Assembly (NCBI RefSeq): GCF_041438805.1
Contig: NZ_CP109190.1
Span: 6,572,001-6,636,000, forward strand
From: Streptomyces sp. NBC_01707
GTDB lineage: Bacteria; Actinomycetota; Actinomycetes; Streptomycetales; Streptomycetaceae
Length of the DNA stretch: 64,000 nucleotides
Direction: 5' to 3'
This document shows positions 10,919-17,969 of this stretch, piece by piece. The position numbers were made by a program, and so were the translations under genes. Numbering within the stretch: the first letter of the stretch is position 1; each line of letters starts with the position of its first letter. Under the pieces are notes generated by a model. The model saw only the letters and a program-made list of their open reading frames with translations. It was not told where the DNA came from and ran no database searches.

Positions 10919-10953
10919 TAGACGTGACGATAGCGGGTCGCCCGGCGCGCGTC

Positions 10954-10959
10954 TACAGT
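10954..10959 (+). promoter_or_regulatory. Candidate -10 box of the TetR gene, leaderless layout
   Basis: TACAGT ends 7 nt before the GTG start, and no Shine-Dalgarno sequence precedes that codon. A transcript starting at or next to the GTG fits. Confidence 0.4.
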
Positions 10960-10960
10960 T

Positions 10961-10972
10961 AGTCAGGTGACT
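10961..10972. promoter_or_regulatory. Operator-like palindrome overlapping the TetR start codon (site 2)
   Basis: AGTCA-GG-TGACT is a perfect 5-2-5 inverted repeat and contains the GTG start codon at 10967. Autorepression by occlusion of the transcription start is the likely function. Confidence 0.55.
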
Positions 10973-11545
10973 CACTCAAAAAGTGTCCGGCAGTCGCCGG
11001 GCAAGCGGGAAAGGCTGGCGGCCGCCGCGGCCCAGGTACTTCACGAGCAGGGCGTCGAACAGACGACGATCGCCGACATCGCACGAGCGGCCGATGTCCC
11101 GTTGGGCAACGTGTACTACTACTTCAAGACCAAGGATCAGCTCGTCGAGGCGGCGATCGACGCGCATGCGCAGAGCCTGAGGTCGATGATCGGCGTGCTC
11201 GACGAGCTTCCCGCACCCCAGGACCGGCTGAAGGCACTCCTGAACGGCTGGGTCGAACAGCGCGAGCTGACGGCTCGGTACGGCTGTCCCACCGGGACCA
11301 TGGCCTCGGAACTCGACAAGCGGGCCGACGGTCTCGACCAGTCGGTCGCCAAGGTCATCCAGGTGCTGCTCGACTGGGTCGAGCAGCAGTTCCAGTCGAT
11401 GGGCCGCAGTGACTCCCGTGAACTGGCGGTCGCTCTGATCGCCGCCTATCAGGGGATCTCGCTGCTCACCAACACCTTCCGGGACCCCGACCTGATGGCC
11501 GCCGAAGGGCGCCGGCTGGAACGCTGGATCGACTCGCTCACCTGA
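10967..11545 (+). CDS. TetR/AcrR-family transcriptional regulator
   Basis: 192 residues. The N-terminal DNA-binding domain runs from about 14 to 60, with the helix-turn-helix signature TTIADIARAADVPLGNVYYYFKTK split as TTIADIAR / ADVPLGNVYYYF. The C-terminal ligand domain resembles the TetR_C_33-type group (YxaF/LmrA-like). Start GTG at 10967 is chosen from the alignment start and the candidate -10 seven nucleotides upstream. It is divergent from the NmrA-like gene, the classic arrangement for local repression, and ends 6 nt from the convergent MOSC gene. Confidence 0.9.
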   Translation: MTHSKSVRQSPGKRERLAAAAAQVLHEQGVEQTTIADIARAADVPLGNVYYYFKTKDQLVEAAIDAHAQSLRSMIGVLDELPAPQDRLKALLNGWVEQRELTARYGCPTGTMASELDKRADGLDQSVAKVIQVLLDWVEQQFQSMGRSDSRELAVALIAAYQGISLLTNTFRDPDLMAAEGRRLERWIDSLT

Positions 11546-11551
11546 CGGGGT

Positions 11552-12391
11552 TCACGCGTCGAGTCGGCTCATGATCTCGACGGTGTCGCCGACGGCCACC
11601 ACACCGTCGCAAACCACTGCGTTCTTCACGCCGAAGCTGACCTTGTTGCCGTAGTCGGGTTCGCGGCGGTACGTCGCCAGGGTCCGGACCGGCTCCGGGC
11701 CCGCCCGGAGGCCCGTCGACTGGTCCACCAGCGGGACGTTGCACCGCATCGCCCTCACGGAGTAGGCCAGTTCGGCCGATCCGATGGTCATCCGGCGTAC
11801 CCGGTCCTCGAAGTGCGGCTCGTCGGCACCGGACAGGACGATGTTCGGGCGGAAGCGGTCCATCGGTACGCCGGCCGCGTCGCCCCGGGCCTCGATACGG
11901 GCGTTGAGGCCGGCCAGCGACGCGGTGGAGGCGACCAGCACCGCATGGGCGTCGGCGAAGGCGACCTTGCCGGGGGTCTCGCCCCAGCCGTCCCGGTCGA
12001 AGCCGGGCGCCACCCGTACCAGCCGGGACTTCGCGCCGAGCACCTCCGAGAACCACTCGGCGACCGCGTCCCCCTGGTCGCACGCCTCGCCGAGCGGACG
12101 GTCGAACATACTGACCGCGCGGCGCCGACCGTCCCGGTCGACGGCCAGCTCCAGCGGCTCCAGGTCCGGCACGGAGAGGGCCAGGACGGCGCCGCCGTCC
12201 AGGACTTCGGCCCTGATCGCAGCCATCGCGGGGTGTGTCCGCTGACTACGGAACGCGCCGTCCTCGGCGTTCACCACCATGAACGTACGGTCGTGCACGA
12301 GACCGGTCGCGGTGATCTCCGCCCGGTCGACCGGAACCGCGCCGCAGCCCTTGACGGGGTAGTACGCCAGTCCCTGAACGGTGATGGTCAT
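11552..12391 (-). CDS. MOSC domain-containing protein
   Basis: 279 residues. The N-terminal MOSC_N beta-barrel starts at GLAYYPVKGC with GLVHDRTFMVV, followed by the MOSC domain (about 125-275) with RFRPNIVL and the conserved cysteine region MRCNVPLVDQ. These are hallmarks of YcbX/mARC-type molybdenum cofactor proteins, which reduce N-hydroxylated compounds. The start ATG at 12391 overlaps the upstream acetyltransferase stop by 4 nt (ATGA) and follows GGGAGGGG; the longer frame to 12487 lies inside the acetyltransferase gene. Translational coupling within a two-gene operon is likely. Confidence 0.85.
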   Translation of the reverse strand: MTITVQGLAYYPVKGCGAVPVDRAEITATGLVHDRTFMVVNAEDGAFRSQRTHPAMAAIRAEVLDGGAVLALSVPDLEPLELAVDRDGRRRAVSMFDRPLGEACDQGDAVAEWFSEVLGAKSRLVRVAPGFDRDGWGETPGKVAFADAHAVLVASTASLAGLNARIEARGDAAGVPMDRFRPNIVLSGADEPHFEDRVRRMTIGSAELAYSVRAMRCNVPLVDQSTGLRAGPEPVRTLATYRREPDYGNKVSFGVKNAVVCDGVVAVGDTVEIMSRLDA

Positions 12392-13047
12392 GACGTCCCC
12401 TCCCGGGCAGCCGCTTCGAGTGCGTCGACGCTGCCGGACATGATCGTGCGGATGTGCCGGGTGATGAGCTCGACGGGCCAGTCCCACCAGGCGACGGCGA
12501 GGAGCCGGGCGACGGTCTCGTCGTCGTAGCGGGTACGGATCAGCCGCGCCGGGTTGCCGCCGACGATGCCGTAGTCCGGGACGTCGCCGGCGACGACCGC
12601 GCCGGCACCGACGACGGCGCCGTGCCCTATCCGTACGCCCGGCAGGACCATCGATCCGTAGCCGAACCAGACATCGTTGCCGACGACGGTGTCGCCCCGG
12701 TTCGGCAGTCCGGTGAGCAGGTCGAAGTGGTCGGCCCAGGAGCCGCCCATCGTGGGGAACGGGAACGTGGAGGGGCCGTCCATACGATGGTTGGCGCCGT
12801 TCATGAGGAACCGCACGCCGGTCCCGAGCGCGCAGAACTTTCCGATGACGAGCTTCTCCGGGCCGTAGTGATACAGCACGTTGCGGGTCTCGAAGGCGGT
12901 CGCGTCATCGGGGTCGTCGTAGTACGAGTAGGCGCCCACCTCGATCAGTTCCGATGTCACCAGGGGCTTCAGCTGGACCACACGCGGCTGCCCGGGCATG
13001 GGGTGCACAGCGGTGGGATCGGCGGGGGCGGCGGGGACCGGACTCAT
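12388..13047 (-). CDS. CatB/Vat-type hexapeptide-repeat O-acetyltransferase
   Basis: 219 residues of the xenobiotic acetyltransferase (XAT) family, a left-handed beta-helix trimer using acetyl-CoA. Visible are the catalytic-loop histidine in NGANHRMD, the FPFPTMGG insertion, and repeated hexapeptide turns VVGNDVWFGYGSMVLPGVRIG and IVGGNPARLIR (shown as separate parts of the helix). CatB and Vat members acetylate chloramphenicol or streptogramin A; others act on sugars. The substrate here cannot be told from sequence. The N-terminal 20 residues are proline/alanine rich and extra. First gene of an operon with the MOSC protein. Confidence 0.85.
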   Translation of the reverse strand: MSPVPAAPADPTAVHPMPGQPRVVQLKPLVTSELIEVGAYSYYDDPDDATAFETRNVLYHYGPEKLVIGKFCALGTGVRFLMNGANHRMDGPSTFPFPTMGGSWADHFDLLTGLPNRGDTVVGNDVWFGYGSMVLPGVRIGHGAVVGAGAVVAGDVPDYGIVGGNPARLIRTRYDDETVARLLAVAWWDWPVELITRHIRTIMSGSVDALEAAAREGTS

Positions 13048-13233
13048 GGCGCCATCATCGCATTCACCCCGAAGGGCAGCCGCTGGATGGCAAGGAGGCG
13101 ATGCCGTGACGCCGGCGGAAGGTGTGGGGCGGGCACCGGTTCGCCGAACCGGTCGCGGTCGGGCCGACGCCGGGTGCCCCGCGGTACGGACCGCCGGTGC
13201 CGAGCGGCACGACGGGCCGATGACCGCAGCTCG

Positions 13234-13965
13234 TCAGCGACGGGCCATGGGCCTCGTCGGCAGCGGCCGCCAGCGGGCCGCGACGTCGCGCATGACCAGG
13301 ACGCTGTCCAGGGACGCGGTGCCGGGCGGGAAGCGGCCCGGGTCGTCGAAGAAGGACGACCGCGCGGATCGCACCCGTCCGGCTGCCACCTGCCACGCGT
13401 CCGTCTCCAGCTCCATGGCGTCGAGGCGGCGGCCTGCAGCTGTCGGGGACAGGCCCCTGGCCCCGGCGCGGAAGAAGTCCGATGCCTCCTGGAGATCGGT
13501 GAAGAGTTCACTGCCGCGCAGTTCGTCGGTGACCTCGGCCGTGACGTCGACCCGGATCTCACCGTCCCGGGTGGCGAGAGCGACGCGTACCTCGGCGGGC
13601 CTCTCGTGCACCGTGAAGTCGGCGCGGCCGTGCTCACCGGGGAAAAACCGCCCGCCCGCCCAGGAGTTGATCCGGGAGTCGGTGTCGCGGCGTGTGATGT
13701 AGACGCCGGTCTCGACGCCGTCCGGACCGTCCCACTCGACAGAGATGCGGTGCGCGGCGTTCTCGCTTCGCAGACCCACCGGCGCGGGCGCCCATGTGGG
13801 GCGTGCGGAGCCCAGGCGCAGGAGGCAGATGCCGGCGACGGCGTGACCGCGTACCAACTGGGGCCGCAGGCCGGCGGGCAGCAGGCGGGCGGCGGCGTCC
13901 GGGGCGACCCGGTAGTTCACCAGGAGACGGCGCTCGATGACGCTGGAGAGTCGGGGCTGGATCAT
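13234..13965 (-). CDS. DUF2071 (YqjF-like) protein
   Basis: 243 residues matching the DUF2071/COG3361 family of unknown function: an opening ERRLLVNYRV, an LLPAGLRP segment and GICLLRLG are typical. These proteins have a lipocalin-like or acetoacetate-decarboxylase-like barrel by family knowledge. The start ATG at 13965 overlaps the ArsR stop codon by 4 nt (ATGA), so the two genes are translationally coupled. The ArsR-type protein upstream, with its tandem operator, probably controls it. The inducer and the reaction are unknown. A 186-nt gap to the acetyltransferase gene downstream shows no further gene. Confidence 0.75.
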   Translation of the reverse strand: MIQPRLSSVIERRLLVNYRVAPDAAARLLPAGLRPQLVRGHAVAGICLLRLGSARPTWAPAPVGLRSENAAHRISVEWDGPDGVETGVYITRRDTDSRINSWAGGRFFPGEHGRADFTVHERPAEVRVALATRDGEIRVDVTAEVTDELRGSELFTDLQEASDFFRAGARGLSPTAAGRRLDAMELETDAWQVAAGRVRSARSSFFDDPGRFPPGTASLDSVLVMRDVAARWRPLPTRPMARR

Positions 13966-14300
13966 GATGTGCCGCCTTCCTCTTGCGTGGCGGACCGCCA
14001 CTTGGTGTGACGCAGGACGATCTGCTCGGGGCAGACGGAGCTCAGGAACCGTCCGATGCTGGTCGCCAGCCGGTCCTCGGCCAGCGAGTAGAGGATGCGG
14101 TTGCCGTCGCGGCGCTCGGTGACCAGCCCGGCGCCCTTCAGTACGCCCAGGTGGCGGGAGATGGACGGTGCGCTGATCGCGAACCGGGCCGCGATCTCCC
14201 CGGCCGCCAGCTCGCCGCCCCGGAGGTCCTCCAGGATCTGGCGCCTGGTCGGATCGGCGAGGGCGCGGAAGGCGCTCGCCTCGTCATCGGTCGTTGCCAT
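13962..14300 (-). CDS. ArsR/SdpR-type winged-helix repressor
   Basis: 112 residues. The winged helix runs from RALADPTRRQILEDL (about 12-26) through the recognition helix ISAPSISRHLGVLKGAGLV and the wing RRDGNRILYSL. No CxC metal-binding motif is present in the recognition helix, so metal sensing like classical ArsR is unlikely; it is closer to SdpR-type repressors. It is coupled to the DUF2071 gene by a 4-nt overlap. Two tandem perfect palindromes lie just upstream of its start, an arrangement expected for autorepression. Confidence 0.9.
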   Translation of the reverse strand: MATTDDEASAFRALADPTRRQILEDLRGGELAAGEIAARFAISAPSISRHLGVLKGAGLVTERRDGNRILYSLAEDRLATSIGRFLSSVCPEQIVLRHTKWRSATQEEGGTS

Positions 14301-14309
14301 GGCTCATAT

Positions 14310-14341
14310 TTAGCACATGAGCTAATTAGCGAACAAGCTAA
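14310..14341. promoter_or_regulatory. Tandem ArsR-type operators
   Basis: Two perfect inverted repeats TTAGC-N6-GCTAA directly abut each other (14310-14325 and 14326-14341). They begin 10 nt upstream of the arsR-like start codon. Both half-sites are identical in the two copies while the 6-nt cores differ, so this is a selected protein-binding site. Confidence 0.85.
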
Positions 14342-14354
14342 ATGTGCGGGAATG

Positions 14355-14393
14355 GGGGAGCCCCGGCGAGTCACGTCCTCGCGGGGGCTCCCC
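14355..14393 (-). terminator. sodF terminator
   Basis: 16-bp arms (14355-14370, 14378-14393) with one mismatch and a 7-nt loop, about 65 nt beyond the sodF stop codon. Confidence 0.75.
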
Positions 14394-14444
14394 GTTTCAT
14401 CCGCCTGCCGGTGAAGGTTGAGAAGACGATCACGAGGCAGGGCG
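14355..14444 (-). ncRNA. Candidate s-SodF small RNA from the sodF 3' untranslated region
   Basis: In S. coelicolor the sodF mRNA 3'UTR is processed to a ~90-nt RNA (s-SodF) that pairs with the sodN leader. Here the stretch between the sodF stop and its terminator hairpin is ~100 nt. On the minus strand it contains a pyrimidine-rich, anti-Shine-Dalgarno-like segment (complement of 14410-14427, CTTCTCAACCTTCACC). The boundaries are set by analogy, counting 90 nt from the hairpin end. The sodN target is not in this window. Confidence 0.5.
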
Positions 14445-14458
14445 TCCGTGCGCCCGGG

Positions 14459-15100
14459 TCAGGGGGCGAGCAGCAGGACGTCGGCGCGCTCCTTGGCGGC
14501 CGCGTACCGCTTCGCCACGTCCTGCCAGTTGACGACGCGCCACATGGCTTCGATGAAGTCGACCTTCTGGTTCTTGTACTGGAGGTAGAAGGCGTGTTCC
14601 CAGGCGTCGAAGACCAGGATCGGAACCGAGCCCTGGCCGACGTTGCCCTGGTGGTCGTAGACCTGCTCGACGATCAGCCTGCCGCTGAGCGGCTCGTACG
14701 CCAGCACCCCCCAGCCGGAACCCTGCGTGGTGGCGGCGGCCTTCGTCAGCTGGGACTTGAAGCCCGCGTACGAGCCGAAGGAGTCGGTGATGGCGTCCGC
14801 GAGGTCGCCGACGCCGTCCGCCGCGAGGGGCTCGCCGCCGCCGTCGCCGCTCATGTTGTGCCAGTAGATCGAGTGCAGGATGTGGCCGGAGAGATGGAAC
14901 GCGAGGTTCTTCTGCAGGCCGTTGACGGCTCCCCAGGCCTCCTTGTCACGCGCCTCTTCCAACTGCTCCAGGGTGGCGTTGGCGCCCTTGACGTAGGCGG
15001 CGTGGTGCTTGTCGTGGTGGAGCTCGATGATCTGCGGATTGATGACCGGTTCGAGCGCCGCGTAGTCGTAAGGGAGTTCCGGGAGCGTGTAGGTGGCCAT
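14459..15100 (-). CDS. sodF: Iron (Fe/Zn-type) superoxide dismutase
   Basis: 213-residue cytoplasmic enzyme that dismutates superoxide. The metal ligands can be read: H28 in ELHHDKHH, the first H of GHILHSIYW, and the D and H of [13 protein letters not shown]. The sequence matches Streptomyces SodF/SodA rather than the nickel enzyme SodN. The ATG follows GGAGGG. A palindrome matching the Nur nickel-regulator box lies 34 nt upstream; nickel-loaded Nur is known to repress sodF so that SodN takes over when nickel is available. The gene is monocistronic and closed by its own hairpin. Confidence 0.95.
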   Translation of the reverse strand: MATYTLPELPYDYAALEPVINPQIIELHHDKHHAAYVKGANATLEQLEEARDKEAWGAVNGLQKNLAFHLSGHILHSIYWHNMSGDGGGEPLAADGVGDLADAITDSFGSYAGFKSQLTKAAATTQGSGWGVLAYEPLSGRLIVEQVYDHQGNVGQGSVPILVFDAWEHAFYLQYKNQKVDFIEAMWRVVNWQDVAKRYAAAKERADVLLLAP

Positions 15101-15133
15101 GAGGCGAACCCTCCAACTGCTGTCCTGTTGTTA

Positions 15134-15150
15134 TTGCAACCTATATGCAA
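15134..15150. promoter_or_regulatory. Nur (nickel-responsive Fur-family) box of sodF
   Basis: TTGCAA-CCTAT-ATGCAA fits the known Streptomyces Nur consensus tTGCaa-N5-ttGCAA with one deviation. Its position 34-50 nt before the sodF ATG overlaps the expected promoter core, as in S. coelicolor. Confidence 0.85.
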
Positions 15151-15745
15151 GAGCAGGCTAACAGCAGGAAGGAGGGAATGTGATCAGCCCTTCGGCCCAG
15201 GACCGCAGGCCGTCCCGGGCGGGCGCCGTCAGGTGGCTCGCCGTCGGTCCGGTGTACGGCGACGGGAGGGCGGGGCCGAGCGGTCCGGCATGGCGGCGGC
15301 CCGGCTCGTCGCGGCCGCGGCGAAGGGCGGATGCGCGGCGCGGATCGCCTCCGGTGCACTGTCCGCCGGATCGTGGAATCCGGTGCTTGGCGCGACCCCG
15401 GTCCTCATGGGCGTCACCGCGCCGTCGGTCGGGTACCGTACCGGCGTGGTTGACAACTGCCTTTTCCCGAAAGGAAGTTGGGCACCGGGCGAGTGCCGGG
15501 CTGCGGCGGCGGGGCGCCGACCGCCGCATTCCCTGGACGGGTCCCGGCGCGACCGGACGCCTCGGCCCGTGACCACGAGCCACCGGCGGCGGGCCACATG
15601 GTGAGAATCCGGCAGATCCTGCGCCGGGCCCCGGCGCGCACTGCCCGCCGCACCGCCCCGTACCTCAAGCTGGTGACGAACTGGAACGGCGGGGCCGACG
15701 GCCCGGGGCGCTCGCCGCCCACGCCCGGGCCCGAACGGAGAGCCG
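15151..15745. other. Intergenic region without a supportable gene
   Basis: About 595 nt between divergent sodF and the phosphatase gene. Several reading frames are open but none has family resemblance, a ribosome site and clean codon bias. It contains one 11-bp inverted repeat (15454-15480). Some of it could be a decayed gene. Confidence 0.4.
15454..15480. repeat. Inverted repeat of unknown function
   Basis: CAACTGCCTTT (15454-15464) and AAAGGAAGTTG (15470-15480) pair at 10 of 11 positions around a 5-nt loop. It directly follows a TTGACA hexamer (15450-15455, overlapping). It is AT-richer than its surroundings and lies 266 nt before the next gene. Confidence 0.5.
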
Positions 15746-16378
15746 ATGACCATCTTCCCCACGACGCTGCTGCTCGCCCGGCACGGACAGACCGTCTGGC
15801 ACTCCGAGAACCGCTACGCCGGGGTCAGCGAGGTCGCACTCACCGACGAGGGCCGCCACCAGGCCGAGCAGCTGGCCAAGTGGGCGGTCCGGCATCCGGT
15901 CGACGCGATCTGGACGTCGACCGTCTCCCGCGCCATCGAGACCGCGGAACCCGCCTGCCGGGCGCTCGGCCTCGTACCCGGCCGCGAACACGATCTGCGC
16001 GAGTGCGACTTCGGGGCGGTGGAGGGGCGCACCCTTGCCGAATTCGCCGCCGAGGATCCGAAATGGGCCGAGGCGTATGTCGCCGACCCGGTGACCCATC
16101 CGTTCCCCGGGGCCGAGGACCCGCGCACGGCGGCGGCCCGGGGGACGGCGGCGCTGCGCCGGATCGCGCACTTCCATCCGGGGCAGCGGGTACTGGTCGT
16201 CGCACACAACACGCTGCTGCGGCTGGTGCTGTGCGAACTGCTGTCGATCCCGCTCGGCGCCTACCGCCGGGTCCTTCCGCAATTGCGCAACGCGGCGGTG
16301 AGCGAGGTGCAACTGGGGGACGAGGGCGGCGCGCTGCTCTCCCTCAACGTGCCGTGTGCCCCCGACGTCAGTTCTTGA
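15746..16378 (+). CDS. Histidine phosphatase family protein
   Basis: 210 residues of the phosphoglycerate-mutase-like branch-1 family. The RHGQT motif carries the catalytic H13, with R12 next to it; E-C-D-F-G (about 90) supplies the second acidic residue, and VVAHNTLLRLV holds the second catalytic histidine (about H153). Members hydrolyse small phosphoesters such as alpha-ribazole phosphate, fructose bisphosphate or phosphoserine; the substrate cannot be assigned here. ATG follows GGAGA. The 3' end overlaps the convergent permease gene by 11 nt. Confidence 0.85.
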   Translation: MTIFPTTLLLARHGQTVWHSENRYAGVSEVALTDEGRHQAEQLAKWAVRHPVDAIWTSTVSRAIETAEPACRALGLVPGREHDLRECDFGAVEGRTLAEFAAEDPKWAEAYVADPVTHPFPGAEDPRTAAARGTAALRRIAHFHPGQRVLVVAHNTLLRLVLCELLSIPLGAYRRVLPQLRNAAVSEVQLGDEGGALLSLNVPCAPDVSS

Positions 16379-17810
16379 CGGCCGCGGCCCGCCGCTGGCG
16401 TACCACACCGATGACGGCCAGTACGACGGTCAGTGCACCGGTCGCCAGCAGCTGGTCACGCGTGTCGGGCTCGCGCAGCATCAGCAGGAAGATGCCTGCC
16501 ATGGCCGCCAGCGCGAGCAGCGTCCCCACCGGGAACAGCCACATCCGCACGACCAGCTTCTCGGGTGCCTCGCGCTCCAGCCGGCGGCGCAGGAGCAGCT
16601 GCGACACCGCGATGAAGATCCAGACGACCAGGATCACCGCGCCGATCATGTTGAGCAGCCACGGGAAGACATCGTCCGGCCGCCAGTAGCTCAACAGCAC
16701 GCACAGGAAGCCGAAGACGGACGAGACGAGCACGGCGGTACGGGGCACGCCGGAGCTGACCCGGCCGAGCCGCTTCGGCCCCTGGCCGCGGGCGACCAGC
16801 GAGCAGGCCATCCGCGAAGCACCGTAGATGTTCGCGTTCATCGCGGAGAGCAGCGCGATCAGGATGACCACATTCATGATCTCCGCGGCGCCGCTGATGC
16901 CCAGGTGGTCGAGGGCCGCGTAGAACGGGCCGACCGCCGCGACCTTCGGGTCGTCCCACGGTACGAGAGTGACGATGACCGCCATCGAACCGACGTAGAA
17001 CAGCGCGATCCGCCACATCGCCGTCCGGACCGCCTTGGCGACGCCCCGCACCGGGTTCTCGGACTCGGCCGCGGCGATGGTGACCGTCTCCAGACCGCCG
17101 TACGCGAAGACGGAGGCGAGCAGTCCGATGATGAAGCCGTTGGAGCCGTTCGGCAGGAACCCGCCGTCGCCGCGGAGATTGGTGCCGCCCGGGGCGTCCG
17201 TGCCGGGCAGCACCCCGAGGATCGCCAGCACGCCCAGCACCAGGAAGAGCGTGATCGCGGCGACCTTCAGCGAGGCGAACCAGAACTCGAACTCGCCGAA
17301 GTTCTTCACTGCGGCCAGGTTCGTGCCGAGGAAGACAGCCATGAACAGCGCCACCCACGCCCACTCGGGAGTGCCGGGCAGCCAGCCGGTGACGATCTTC
17401 GCGGCGCCGATCCCTTCCAGCCCGACGGCGACACAGAGCAGTACCCAGAACGCCCAGCCGGCGGTGAACCCCGCCCACGGCCCGATCGCCCGTTCGGCGT
17501 GGACGGAGAAGGAACCGGAGGCCGGATTGGCCGCGGACATCTCGCCGAGCATGCGCATCACGAACATGACCAGCAGCCCGGAGATGGCGTACGCGATGAC
17601 GATCGAGGGCCCGGCGGAGGCGATACCCGCTCCGGAACCTACGAACAGCCCGGCACCGATGACGCCGCCGAGGGCGATCATCGACAGATGGCGCTGTTTG
17701 AGTCCATGGGTGAGGGCGGAGTCGGCCTTGACGGCGGACACGTCGGAGCCGGCCGGGACTGCGGAGACTTCGGAGCCGGCGGTGGGGGGAGACGCGGAGG
17801 TCCGAGACAT
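16368..17810 (-). CDS. Amino acid permease (APC superfamily, GabP/AnsP-like), paralog 1
   Basis: 480 residues with about 12 transmembrane helices. The first helix carries GVIGAGLFVGSG, the unwound substrate-binding motif of the AAT branch of APC transporters, and helix 2-3 has MRMLGEMSA. These proton-coupled importers take up proline, GABA, asparagine, aromatic or branched amino acids; specificity is not readable. The N-terminal 35 residues are a hydrophilic extension before HGLKQRHLSMIALGG. It is the first of three close paralogs within 6 kb, all on the minus strand but with separate promoters. Its stop overlaps the phosphatase stop by 11 nt. Confidence 0.9.
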   Translation of the reverse strand: MSRTSASPPTAGSEVSAVPAGSDVSAVKADSALTHGLKQRHLSMIALGGVIGAGLFVGSGAGIASAGPSIVIAYAISGLLVMFVMRMLGEMSAANPASGSFSVHAERAIGPWAGFTAGWAFWVLLCVAVGLEGIGAAKIVTGWLPGTPEWAWVALFMAVFLGTNLAAVKNFGEFEFWFASLKVAAITLFLVLGVLAILGVLPGTDAPGGTNLRGDGGFLPNGSNGFIIGLLASVFAYGGLETVTIAAAESENPVRGVAKAVRTAMWRIALFYVGSMAVIVTLVPWDDPKVAAVGPFYAALDHLGISGAAEIMNVVILIALLSAMNANIYGASRMACSLVARGQGPKRLGRVSSGVPRTAVLVSSVFGFLCVLLSYWRPDDVFPWLLNMIGAVILVVWIFIAVSQLLLRRRLEREAPEKLVVRMWLFPVGTLLALAAMAGIFLLMLREPDTRDQLLATGALTVVLAVIGVVRQRRAAAVKN

Positions 17811-17969
17811 GGACGTGCTCTGTTCGGTAGCTGAGACAGGGACGAGCCCACAGTCTGTGCGCGCCCGCCGCTCACACGGAACATGTGTCCGCTATACGGG
17901 CACCAGGCTCACACAAGGTGAACACCTGGGCACACACCCCGGGTACACGCCCCGCCACGGAACCGGTCG

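Noticed and set aside
13048..13233. Additional gene between DUF2071 and the CatB-like gene
   Set aside because: 186 nt with no start, ribosome site or coding bias that stands out from the shadows of the neighbours.
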